This document shows positions 7,567 through 14,652 of a DNA stretch of 31,650 bases, piece after piece. A program made the translations under genes and the position numbers. Each line of letters opens with the position of its first letter. Position 1 is the stretch's first letter. The stretch covers positions 1 to 31,650 of the forward strand of contig CAAHEM010000116.1 in NCBI GenBank assembly GCA_900772435.1, read 5' to 3'. The stretch comes from Bacilli bacterium (GTDB lineage: Bacteria; Bacillota_I; Bacilli_A; RF39; UBA660). Under the pieces are notes generated by a model, which worked only from the letters and a program-made list of their open reading frames with translations, did no database searches and was not told the origin of the DNA.

Positions 7567-8246
7567 TGTTAGAAAAAATATTAAATAAGTTTTTTAAGAA
7601 AGAAGAAGTATTTTTTGTTGGTAGTACAGATATATTGCCACCACCATTAAAAAAAGAAATAGAAGAAGATTTAGTAAGAAGAAGTAACACTGGAGATATT
7701 GAAGCAAGAAACAAACTAATTGAACACAATCTTAGATTAGTAGTTTTTCTAGCAAAAAAGTATGATAACACAATGTATGATTTAGAAGACTTAGTATCAA
7801 TTGGTACGATAGGATTAATAAAAGGAATAAAAACATATAAGCTAGACAAAAATATTAAATTAGCAACATATGCTTCTAGATGTATTGATAATGAAATACT
7901 AATGTTCTTAAGAAAAAATAAAAAAAGAATGAGTGAAGTTAGCTTTGAAGACTCGGTAAACTTAGATAGTGAAGGTAACGAACTTCATATAGAAGATATA
8001 TTTGGTACAGAAGAAGATTTAGTAGAAAAGTCAATAGAGTGTAAAGATGATAAAGCACTACTGCAAGAAGAAGTTAAAAAGCTTGATGAAAGAGACAAAG
8101 AAATAATAGAATTAAGGTATGGATTATCAGGAAAAAAGGAATTAACACAAAAAGAATTAGCAGAAAAATTAAAAATATCACAATCATATATATCAAGAAT
8201 AGAAAAGAAAGTAATAAAAAAATTGAAAAGTATAATGAAAATATAA
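7566..8246 (+). CDS. sigE: Mother-cell sporulation sigma factor sigma-E (pro-form)
   Basis: Early mother-cell sigma factor made as an inactive membrane-bound precursor. The 226 residues align closely with B. subtilis SigE: EVFFVGSTDILPPPL at the pro/mature junction, ARNKLIEHNLRLVVFLAKKY, DLVSIGTIGLIKGI, KLATYASRCIDNEILMFLRK, SEVSFEDSVNLDSEGNEL, and region 4 LTQKELAEKLKISQSYISRI. By alignment with the Bacillus cleavage site the pro-sequence ends near residue 16, so it is about 11 residues shorter, but still amphipathic and basic (ILNKFFKK). SD GGAGG at 7557-7561; ATG overlaps the spoIIGA stop. Unlike Bacillus and Clostridia, sigG does not follow directly. Confidence 0.96.
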   Translation: MLEKILNKFFKKEEVFFVGSTDILPPPLKKEIEEDLVRRSNTGDIEARNKLIEHNLRLVVFLAKKYDNTMYDLEDLVSIGTIGLIKGIKTYKLDKNIKLATYASRCIDNEILMFLRKNKKRMSEVSFEDSVNLDSEGNELHIEDIFGTEEDLVEKSIECKDDKALLQEEVKKLDERDKEIIELRYGLSGKKELTQKELAEKLKISQSYISRIEKKVIKKLKSIMKI

Positions 8247-8268
8247 AGAATTTACTTTATATTTTTTT
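8241..8268 (+). terminator. Terminator after sigE
   Basis: ATATAAAG (8241-8248) / CTTTATAT (8255-8262), 6-nt loop, followed by a run of T. AT-rich and weak, so some read-through into the next three genes is possible. Confidence 0.55.
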
Positions 8269-8277
8269 ATTTATCTC

Positions 8278-8307
8278 TTGTTTTTGAATAGTTAGTTGTG
8301 CTAAAAT
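8278..8307 (+). promoter_or_regulatory. Possible promoter of the 8348-12213 cassette
   Basis: TTGTTT (8278-8283), 18 bp, TAAAAT (8302-8307) preceded by TGC (extended -10). Reads as a sigma-A type element. I saw no convincing sigma-E or sigma-F/G promoter here. Confidence 0.4.
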
Positions 8308-8347
8308 AACTATAGTATATGACATAAAAGGAATTGGAGGAATAGAA

Positions 8348-10051
8348 ATGTCAAATAATTATGATGAATATGGCTACGAAGATAAAGATTATAATGATGG
8401 AAGCGCAGCTAAAAAAAGAATATTAATTGGTTTTTTAATAGTTGCAGCAATCATTATTGTAGTACTTCTAATATTAAAAGGTTGCACTAAAAATAACAAA
8501 CCTACTGAACCAACAGAACCAACATTTGATTATGAAAAAACATTATTAGAAGCAGGTAAGAAATATTATGAAAATAATAATGACTTACTACCAATAGCAA
8601 ATGGTGAATGCGGAGTTGTTGAGCTAAGCACATTAAAGTCATTAGGATTAGTAAATCCTGAAAACTTTAGTACTTGTGATGAATCAACTACTTACGTTAA
8701 AGTTTGTGTACTTCCAAATGGAACTAAGCAATACACACCATGGCTAACATGTACAGATAAAAATTCTGATACAGAATATGATTCTGAGAAAGAAGGAACT
8801 ATATCAGATGTTATAGCTGATGAAAGTTTGGTAAGATTTACATTCATGCCAAAGAGATTAAAAGCTGGAGCACAAAACTTAGGACCTGTAGAAGAAATGT
8901 GGAAAGATGAAATAAAATATACATCTTATAAAACAGTTGCTACTACAAAATACTATAGATATAGAGATCAATTATTTACTTGGAAGATATCAGATAAAAC
9001 ATACTATACTTCAACTGGTGAAAAGAAAAATGCTAGTGATGTAAAAGAATATTATACATTATCTCCAAATAGTAATTATAATTTATCAAGTGATAAAACA
9101 ACTGAGGCATATAAATGGTTTACAACAACTGGAGGAGAAAAAGTATACAAGATGAAAGATGGTAAAAAAGTTTATAGCCGTGAAAAAATTGATGATTATA
9201 TTTATGCTGATGGTGGAATAAAAATTGAATATCAAACAAGAAAACAAACAGGTGGAGGAAGTGAACCATATCATTTCTATGTATGTGGTAAATATTCAAC
9301 ATCTACAGTTAGGAAATATCAATTAGGTGTTAAATGTGGTGAAGACAAAGAAGATCCACAACTTGCATACACTTTTGAAGAATTCTATTCTTGTAGTAAG
9401 GGTGATCGTCAATCAATCGAAGAAGATAGAGTTAAAAAGGGCGATAAGTGTTATACATATGGTGATTGGGAATATGTCATGAATAGTTGTGATGTAAGTA
9501 AACCAACATGTAGAAAAACAAATCCAATATATTTATATAACTGGTATAAATTAACAGGTGGAACTAAGAGTTATTACCCATCAAAGAGCTCAACAGCTGC
9601 AGGAGAAAAGGTATACTATACAGAAGCACCTATAGCAGGAGCTACAAAAGATACGTCAACTAAAGCAACAGCATTTAAGTGGTATAAAGCTACAGAAAAA
9701 GAAACAACTGAATACACAGCAGTTGCTCCAAAAGGATATTCTGATGCAACTAGAACGAATAAATCAAAATGGGGAAGTTGGACAGAATATAGTACAAAAA
9801 ATCCAAAAGTTTCAGACGGAAGAAATAGACAAATTGAAACAAAAACAAAAATTAAACTTCAAGAAATTAAAGGTACATCTGAATCAAGTTGGGAAAATTT
9901 AAGTACAACATATGTAACAGAAGAAGAAATGATAAATATTTATAAACAAAATAAATATAATGTAAATTCACTACAAGATATTAATAATAATGGTGAATTA
10001 AAATACGATATAAAAATGATTATTAGAAACAAAAAGGAGGCTAGTCGATAA
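8348..10051 (+). CDS. Cysteine-rich single-pass membrane protein with pilin-like ectodomain
   Basis: Not a family I can name. The 567-residue protein has a short acidic, Tyr-rich cytoplasmic tail (1-20), a membrane helix (about 24-43), a Thr/Pro/Glu stalk (about 51-60) and a large outside part. Residues 61-135 resemble a pilin ectodomain without the N-terminal pilin helix (LLEAGKKYYENNNDLLP, then CGVVELSTLKSLGLV, ending KQYTPWLTC) with four cysteines, as in the prepilin at 26372. The rest holds a recurring aromatic motif (YKWFTTTGGEKVY, YNWYKLTGGTKSYY, FKWYKATEKE), six more cysteines, and a Trp/Thr-rich block GYSDATRTNKSKWGSWTEYS. Ten cysteines outside suggest disulfides. SD GGAGG at 8336-8340. 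It overlaps the next gene by one base and lies between sigE and sigG. Confidence 0.85.
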   Translation: MSNNYDEYGYEDKDYNDGSAAKKRILIGFLIVAAIIIVVLLILKGCTKNNKPTEPTEPTFDYEKTLLEAGKKYYENNNDLLPIANGECGVVELSTLKSLGLVNPENFSTCDESTTYVKVCVLPNGTKQYTPWLTCTDKNSDTEYDSEKEGTISDVIADESLVRFTFMPKRLKAGAQNLGPVEEMWKDEIKYTSYKTVATTKYYRYRDQLFTWKISDKTYYTSTGEKKNASDVKEYYTLSPNSNYNLSSDKTTEAYKWFTTTGGEKVYKMKDGKKVYSREKIDDYIYADGGIKIEYQTRKQTGGGSEPYHFYVCGKYSTSTVRKYQLGVKCGEDKEDPQLAYTFEEFYSCSKGDRQSIEEDRVKKGDKCYTYGDWEYVMNSCDVSKPTCRKTNPIYLYNWYKLTGGTKSYYPSKSSTAAGEKVYYTEAPIAGATKDTSTKATAFKWYKATEKETTEYTAVAPKGYSDATRTNKSKWGSWTEYSTKNPKVSDGRNRQIETKTKIKLQEIKGTSESSWENLSTTYVTEEEMINIYKQNKYNVNSLQDINNNGELKYDIKMIIRNKKEASR

Positions 10052-11949
10052 TGGATAAAGTTAGAGAGCTAGAAACTAAATTAAATGAAATAGTAGCAAG
10101 ATTTGATAGTCTAGAAGAAGTAGGATTTGACGATTTAAACGCTGCTTGGAAAGAAATGGATGAAGTAAAGCAAGGAGCTAATAATTTAGTCGAAGACCTA
10201 TTAGTAGGAGCAACAAGACAACCAAATGGAAAATTCAAATCAAGATCAGATATGGAATTTGATGTACATGAAATCGCTGAATTATCAAGCAATGTAGATA
10301 GATTAACTGATAGAGCATATAGTGAGATTCATAGAATTTCTATAGAAGAAAGACATAAAAAAGATTTATTCTTCGAAAAAGGAAAGAGAAGAAACGAAGT
10401 AAGACAATCAATTAGAACAAACGATTCTATGATTGCAAGCTTAGAAGCAGAAATTAAGAGTCTTAAAACTCAACTTGGTGATCCAGGATTAACTGAAGAA
10501 ATGATTGCTGATTTAGCAAGTCGTGGAATTCAATTCACACCAAGTCAAAGCAATTTATCTCCAGAAAAGAGATATTACTTAGAAAACGAATTAAAAGCAA
10601 AAGAAGCTTCATTACAATCATTTAAAGAAGCTAATGAAATGTATAAAATTGAAGAAGAAAGATTAACTACTGAAATGGGAATCTTAAAACATGGTGGTAA
10701 ATTAGAAGAACCATCATTAGAACAAACTCCAGAAGAAAAGAAAGAGGCTGAAGTAGATCCGAAAAAAACTAAAGAAGGTGATAAAGGATTAGAACCAGTT
10801 CCTTTCCCAACTCCAGAGCCAACACCACAACCAGAACCAACACCGGAACCTGAACCTGTTCCAGTTCCATTCCCTGATCCAATTCCAGAACCAGAGCCTG
10901 AACCAGAACCAGAGCCAACACCGGAACCTGAACCAGAAGAAGAAGAGGAAGAATATGAACCAACACCAGCACCACTTCCATTATGGAAAAAAGTTACATT
11001 AGGTTTAATGACTGCTGCAACTGTATTCTTAGGTGCTATAGGAGTTCACACTGGAATTATGGCACATAACCAAAATAAAATGGCTGATAGTTTAGAGCAT
11101 ATTGCAATGGTTAATGTTAACGATGGACAACAAGAACCAAAACAAGAGGAAGAAAATAACGAACCAAATCAAGAGCCAAAAAATGAAGAAGACGAAAGTC
11201 AAAAACATAATCCCAGTTCTGGGGATGAGGATGTAAAAGCTCCAGTATCCCCTGACAAAGACAAAGATAATAACAAAGGTCAAGACCAAAACAATGGCCA
11301 AGATCAAGACCAAGATAAGGACAAAGATCAAGATAAAGACAAGGATCAAGATCAAGAACAAAAACCTGGCGAAGATAAACCAAATCAACCTGGTGAAGAT
11401 AATAAGCCATCAGAGCCTGATAAGCCAACAGAACCAACAAAACCAGAACCTGGACAAAGTGATTACGAAAAAGAAAACGGTTTACCAGCTCACTTAGACG
11501 AAGGCGAAGTAATCTATGACAAAAGTACAGGAATCTCTGTAAACGATAAAGGTGAAACATATAAAGAAAATGAAGATGGATCATTAGATTATCTTGGAAA
11601 TCAAGACTTAGATAAATCAAGTACAGGATCATCAATAGTAGGAGAAGATGAATTAAATCCATCAATTCCTCTATATCCACCAATTACAGGTGAAGAAAAA
11701 ACTGCAGAAGAAGCTGATTTAACGGAAGATCAAAAAGATGCATTACAAGATGCTCTTGATGAATTAAATGGAAAAAATTTAGATGAGCAAACATCAAATT
11801 CATATACTGCACCAGCTGCTGAAGAAACTTATACACAATCACAAGAACAATCAGAATTAGATAAACAAACTGATTCGGATATAATGAATTATTTCTCAAA
11901 TGGTGGAATATTCGATGCATTAAATGATGGACAACAACTTAAACGTTAA
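10051..11949 (+). CDS. Coiled-coil / Pro-Glu-rich / single-TM / acidic repeat protein
   Basis: Unrecognised 632-residue protein with a striking modular build. Residues 1-215 are charged and helical with coiled-coil character (EAEIKSLKTQL, ENELKAKEASLQSFKEANEM). Residues 248-310 are a Pro-Glu tract (PEPTPEPEPVP and similar). One membrane helix lies at about 315-337 (VTLGLMTAATVFLGAIGV), with no signal peptide before it, so the N-terminal half is probably inside the cell. Residues 355-465 are acidic low-complexity (DQDKDKDQDKDKDQDQE). The C-terminal 465-632 holds TGxxxxDKGETYKENEDGSL and a helical EDQKDALQDALDELNG. SD AAGGAGG at 10034-10040; the ATG shares one base with the previous stop. The build would span and bridge an envelope layer; that is inference. 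Confidence 0.85.
   Translation: MDKVRELETKLNEIVARFDSLEEVGFDDLNAAWKEMDEVKQGANNLVEDLLVGATRQPNGKFKSRSDMEFDVHEIAELSSNVDRLTDRAYSEIHRISIEERHKKDLFFEKGKRRNEVRQSIRTNDSMIASLEAEIKSLKTQLGDPGLTEEMIADLASRGIQFTPSQSNLSPEKRYYLENELKAKEASLQSFKEANEMYKIEEERLTTEMGILKHGGKLEEPSLEQTPEEKKEAEVDPKKTKEGDKGLEPVPFPTPEPTPQPEPTPEPEPVPVPFPDPIPEPEPEPEPEPTPEPEPEEEEEEYEPTPAPLPLWKKVTLGLMTAATVFLGAIGVHTGIMAHNQNKMADSLEHIAMVNVNDGQQEPKQEEENNEPNQEPKNEEDESQKHNPSSGDEDVKAPVSPDKDKDNNKGQDQNNGQDQDQDKDKDQDKDKDQDQEQKPGEDKPNQPGEDNKPSEPDKPTEPTKPEPGQSDYEKENGLPAHLDEGEVIYDKSTGISVNDKGETYKENEDGSLDYLGNQDLDKSSTGSSIVGEDELNPSIPLYPPITGEEKTAEEADLTEDQKDALQDALDELNGKNLDEQTSNSYTAPAAEETYTQSQEQSELDKQTDSDIMNYFSNGGIFDALNDGQQLKR
10800..10960 (+). repeat. CCAGAACC-type repeats encoding the Pro-Glu tract
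   Basis: Irregular 6-nt units (CCAGAA/CCTGAA/CCAGAG) code for Pro-Glu. A 20-nt direct repeat occurs at 10837-10856 and 10915-10934 (starting CCAACACCGG), in frame. Such tracts can change length by slippage or recombination. Confidence 0.8.
11281..11370 (+). repeat. Low-complexity repeat encoding Asp-Gln/Asp-Lys
   Basis: Imperfect units of GATCAAGATAAAGAC type give an alternating D-Q-D-K stretch (about residues 410-435 of the 10051 protein). Confidence 0.75.
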
Positions 11950-11970
11950 TGTATAAAGGAGGAAAAGAGA

Positions 11971-12213
11971 ATGGAAAACTTAACAAATCAAGTTTTAAAT
12001 CTAAAAAGTGGTAAAAAATACTTTGTATTAAGACAAGCATCATACAAAGGAGTAACATACTTCTTAGGTGCTGAAATTACTCCTGATGGAGAAGACTTTA
12101 CAAATCAATTCGTATTTTTTGAAGATATTAAAAGGGATGGCAAATCTTTAGTAAAAGAAGTTAAAGATCCTGCAGTACTTCAAGTATTAGCAAAAAATAT
12201 TAAATTAGATTAA
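11971..12213 (+). CDS. Small conserved-looking protein, 80 aa, function unknown
   Basis: Third gene of the cassette between sigE and sigG. It is soluble, with no membrane segment. The sequence reads as a small beta domain (KKYFVLRQASYKGVTYFLGA, then TNQFVFFEDIKRDGKSLV) closed by a helix (PAVLQVLAKNIKLD). The layout is somewhat like the small DUF1292/YrzB type, but this is only a loose resemblance. SD AAAGGAGG at 11955-11962, 21 bp after the big membrane protein, so it belongs to the same operon. It is followed by the hairpin that covers the sigG SD. It may bind one of the two membrane partners; this is a guess from context. Confidence 0.75.
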   Translation: MENLTNQVLNLKSGKKYFVLRQASYKGVTYFLGAEITPDGEDFTNQFVFFEDIKRDGKSLVKEVKDPAVLQVLAKNIKLD

Positions 12214-12229
12214 TGAATAAAAAAATAAA

Positions 12230-12263
12230 AATTCTTTCAATATATAATTGAAAGGATTTTTTT
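12230..12263 (+). terminator. Terminator hairpin that also covers the sigG SD
   Basis: AATTCTTTCAAT (12230-12241) pairs with ATTGAAAGGATT (12247-12258) through one G-U pair; 5-nt loop, then a T tract to 12263. The 3' arm holds AAAGGA (12251-12256), the only SD for the sigG ATG at 12264. The same element can therefore end cassette transcripts and block sigG translation on any read-through RNA. Confidence 0.7.
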
Positions 12264-13034
12264 ATGGCAAAGAATAAAGTAGAAATAACAGGAATTAATA
12301 CAAGTACCCTAAAAACACTAAATGCAGATGAAATGAATAATTTATTTATTGAACTACAAAAAGGTAACAAGAATGCTAAAAATGCCCTTATAGAGGGAAA
12401 TTTAAAATTAATATTAAGTATATTAAAAAAATATCAAAACAGATGTGATAATTTAGATGATCTATTTCAAATAGGAACAATTGGTTTAATAAAAGCGATT
12501 GATAATTTCGATCTATCTTTTGGAGTAAAATTCAGTACATACGCAGTTTTAATGATAGAAGGAGAAATAAAAAGATATATAAGAGATAATAATCAAATAA
12601 GAATATCTAGAACTATAAAAGAACTTTCATATCAAATAATAAACTATAAAGAAACATATCTTAAAAATAATGGAATATACCCAACAAATGAAGAAATATG
12701 TGAATATTTTAATATTACATCATATGAACTATATAATGCATTATCCTCTCTAACTGAACCAATGAGTATATTTGAACCAATATATAATGATGGAGGAGAT
12801 ACAATATATTTACTAGATCAATTAGAAGACAAAACAACAAAAGATTTAAATGAGCTTTTAGCTCTTAGAGAAGCATTAAGTAAAATAAAAGATAGAGAAA
12901 GAATAACTATAGAAAAAAGATATTTAGAAGGATTAAATCAATCAGAAATAGCAGACTTTCTGGGAGTAAGTCAAGCACAAGTATCAAGAATAGAAAATAG
13001 TGCTTTATCTAGTATTAAAAAGCTTATTTTGTAA
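12264..13034 (+). CDS. sigG: Forespore sporulation sigma factor sigma-G
   Basis: Late forespore sigma factor. The 256 residues align with B. subtilis SigG from the start: KNKVEITGINTSTLKTL matches the family-specific RNKVEI-G-DTS N-terminus, which separates it from sigma-F. Region 2 has LIEGNLKLILSILKKY, DDLFQIGTIGLIKAIDNFDL and FSTYAVLMIEGEIKRYIRD; the linker has SIFEPIYNDGGDTIYLLDQL; region 4 has LNQSEIADFLGVSQAQVSRI. SD AAAGGA lies inside a hairpin (see 12230-12263). In the usual order sigG follows sigE directly; here three unrelated genes separate them. ymxH and lspA follow. Confidence 0.95.
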   Translation: MAKNKVEITGINTSTLKTLNADEMNNLFIELQKGNKNAKNALIEGNLKLILSILKKYQNRCDNLDDLFQIGTIGLIKAIDNFDLSFGVKFSTYAVLMIEGEIKRYIRDNNQIRISRTIKELSYQIINYKETYLKNNGIYPTNEEICEYFNITSYELYNALSSLTEPMSIFEPIYNDGGDTIYLLDQLEDKTTKDLNELLALREALSKIKDRERITIEKRYLEGLNQSEIADFLGVSQAQVSRIENSALSSIKKLIL

Positions 13035-13040
13035 TATACT
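13035..13040 (+). promoter_or_regulatory. Possible -10 of a leaderless ymxH transcript
   Basis: TATACT ends 5 nt before the ymxH ATG (13046); no SD exists there. The -35 is not clear. Confidence 0.3.
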
Positions 13041-13045
13041 TTAAT

Positions 13046-13276
13046 ATGAAATTATCAGAGTTACAAAGAAAAGATATTATAAATATAAAAGATGGTAAAA
13101 AAGTTGGAAGAATTATTGATGTAGAATTTGATCCATCTAACGGTTATATGATAAAGTTTGTTATCGAAAGAACACATTTCGTAAGAAGCTTATTAAGTAC
13201 AAGTGAGAACCTATCAATAAAATTTACTCAAATCAAAAAATTAGGAGAAGACGTAATACTTATAGATATATCTTAG
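13046..13276 (+). CDS. ymxH: YlmC/YmxH family PRC-barrel protein
   Basis: A 76-residue single-domain PRC-barrel protein: MKLSELQRKDIINIKDGKKV, RIIDVEFDPSNGYMIKFVIE, then a KLGEDVILIDI end. The YlmC/YmxH family is conserved in spore formers and is often found close to sigG, as here (ylmC in Bacillus); its biochemical role is not settled. No SD is visible before the ATG, which lies 11 nt after the sigG stop; either coupling to sigG or a leaderless RNA could explain this. Confidence 0.85.
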   Translation: MKLSELQRKDIINIKDGKKVGRIIDVEFDPSNGYMIKFVIERTHFVRSLLSTSENLSIKFTQIKKLGEDVILIDIS

Positions 13277-13282
13277 AAAATA

Positions 13283-13291
13283 TGTTAAAAT
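13283..13291 (+). promoter_or_regulatory. Extended -10 giving a probably leaderless lspA mRNA
   Basis: TGT-TAAAAT at 13283-13291. With a normal 6-7 nt gap to the transcription start, the RNA would begin at 13298-13299, on the lspA ATG itself. Confidence 0.5.
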
Positions 13292-13298
13292 ACAAATT

Positions 13299-13784
13299 AT
13301 GAAAAAGAAATATATTATCATTAGTTTATTAATTTTATTATTAATATTATTTGATCAAGCAATAAAGTTATTAGTGTTAAAAACTATAGCAAATTCACCA
13401 GTTATCATTATTGATAATTTTTTAAAATTTATATATGTTAAAAATACTGGCGCAGCATTTGGCTTTCTTGGTAATAGTACAAATTTATTAGTAATATTAA
13501 CAGTAATGCTTCTTTATTATTTAATTAATGAAATAAGAAGAAATATGGATTCAAAACTATCTATAGTATCTCTTTCTTTAATAATAAGTGGAGCTATAGG
13601 AAACTTAATAGATAGAATATTTAGAGGATATGTAATTGATTATATTTCTTTTACATTATTTAATAGAGAAATGGCTGTATTTAATGCAGCAGATATATTT
13701 ATAACATTTGGTGTTATATTACTTATGTATATTATAATAAGGGATGGTAAAAGTGAAAGAATTAGTAGTAGAAGAAAAAGATAA
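13299..13784 (+). CDS. lspA: Lipoprotein signal peptidase (signal peptidase II)
   Basis: Membrane aspartic protease that removes lipoprotein signal peptides after lipidation. The 161-residue protein has four hydrophobic segments and the family boxes: FDQAIKLLV, YVKNTGAAFGFL, GAIGNLIDRIFRGYVIDYI with the first catalytic Asp in VIDY, and FNAADIFITFG with the second. No SD precedes the ATG, and an extended -10 element ends 7 nt before it, so the message is probably leaderless. It overlaps the start of rluD by about 30 bp in another frame; lspA-rluD is the order in Bacillus (lspA-ylyB). The cyclophilin at 1801 is one likely substrate. Confidence 0.95.
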   Translation: MKKKYIIISLLILLLILFDQAIKLLVLKTIANSPVIIIDNFLKFIYVKNTGAAFGFLGNSTNLLVILTVMLLYYLINEIRRNMDSKLSIVSLSLIISGAIGNLIDRIFRGYVIDYISFTLFNREMAVFNAADIFITFGVILLMYIIIRDGKSERISSRRKR

Positions 13785-14652
13785 TTTAAAAAGATTAGAT
13801 ATATTTTTAACAGAAAACACTGATGAAAGTAGAAACTTTTTATTAAAGAATATTAAAAGTGGAAAGATAACTGTCAATGATAAAATTGTTAAAGGTGGAT
13901 ATACTTTAAAAGTAGGGGATATTATCAAAATCGGAGATTTAAGTGTAGACACTACTGTTAAAGGAGAACAAATTCCATTAGATATTCTTTATGAAGATGA
14001 ATATATTATGGTAGTAAATAAAAAGAGTGGTATGGTAGTCCATCCAGGTAATGGAAACTACACAGGTACTCTTGTTAATGCATTAATGGGTTACACTGAG
14101 GATTTATCAAACGAAGGTGGAGATAATAGATGTGGTATTGTTCATAGAATTGATAAAGATACTTCAGGAATACTTTTAATAGCTAAAACAAACGAAGCAC
14201 ATAGAATACTTTCAGAAGACTTTAAAAATAAAAATATCAAAAGAAAATATATAGCATTAGTTCATGGAGTTATTGATAATAATAAAGGTAAGATTGTAGC
14301 TCCAATTGGAAGAAGCAAACTAGATAGAAAGAAAATGTGTGTTACCGATGAAAATGCAAAAAATGCAACAACTAATTTTACAGTACTAGAAAGATATAAA
14401 AATGCCACACTAGTAGAATTAATTCTAGAAACAGGAAGAACACATCAAATAAGAGTTCATATGGAATATATAGGACATCCAGTAGTAAACGATCCAACTT
14501 ACGGAAAGAGAAAACTAATAAATGATTATGGCCAAATGTTACACGCAGAATACCTAGGATTTAATCATCCAATAACTAAAGAATTTATGGAATTCTCATG
14601 CCCTCCAGAAAAAGAATTCATGGAAATACTAGATATGTTTAAAAATTCATAA
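13753..14652 (+). CDS. rluD: RluD/RluA-family 23S rRNA pseudouridine synthase
   Basis: Converts uridines to pseudouridine in 23S rRNA. It has an N-terminal S4-type RNA-binding domain (NLKRLDIFLTENTDES, KITVNDKIVKGGYTLKVGD) and the catalytic domain with GIVHRIDKDTSGILLIAKT (catalytic Asp in HRIDKDT) and LETGRTHQIRVHMEYIGHPV near the C-terminus. About 300 residues, typical length. GTG 13753 is preferred: AAGGG near 13739-13743 is well spaced for it and too close for the in-frame ATG 13744. Both starts lie within lspA. Which uridines it modifies cannot be read from sequence. The 3' end overlaps the convergent tspO by 14 bp. Confidence 0.92.
   Translation: MKELVVEEKDNLKRLDIFLTENTDESRNFLLKNIKSGKITVNDKIVKGGYTLKVGDIIKIGDLSVDTTVKGEQIPLDILYEDEYIMVVNKKSGMVVHPGNGNYTGTLVNALMGYTEDLSNEGGDNRCGIVHRIDKDTSGILLIAKTNEAHRILSEDFKNKNIKRKYIALVHGVIDNNKGKIVAPIGRSKLDRKKMCVTDENAKNATTNFTVLERYKNATLVELILETGRTHQIRVHMEYIGHPVVNDPTYGKRKLINDYGQMLHAEYLGFNHPITKEFMEFSCPPEKEFMEILDMFKNS

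Noticed and set aside
8311..8330. Sigma-E promoter before the 8348 cassette (CATAAAAG as -10)
   Set aside because: It fails at two consensus positions and there is no -35 at the right distance.
9086..9302. Minus-strand frames inside the 8348 gene
   Set aside because: Phe/Ser/Leu-rich shadow products with no SD or promoter.
10769..11920. Open frames on the minus strand and in other plus frames across the Pro-Glu and Asp-Gln repeats
   Set aside because: They are shadows of low-complexity codons in the 10051 gene; the products are Leu/Val repeats without an SD.
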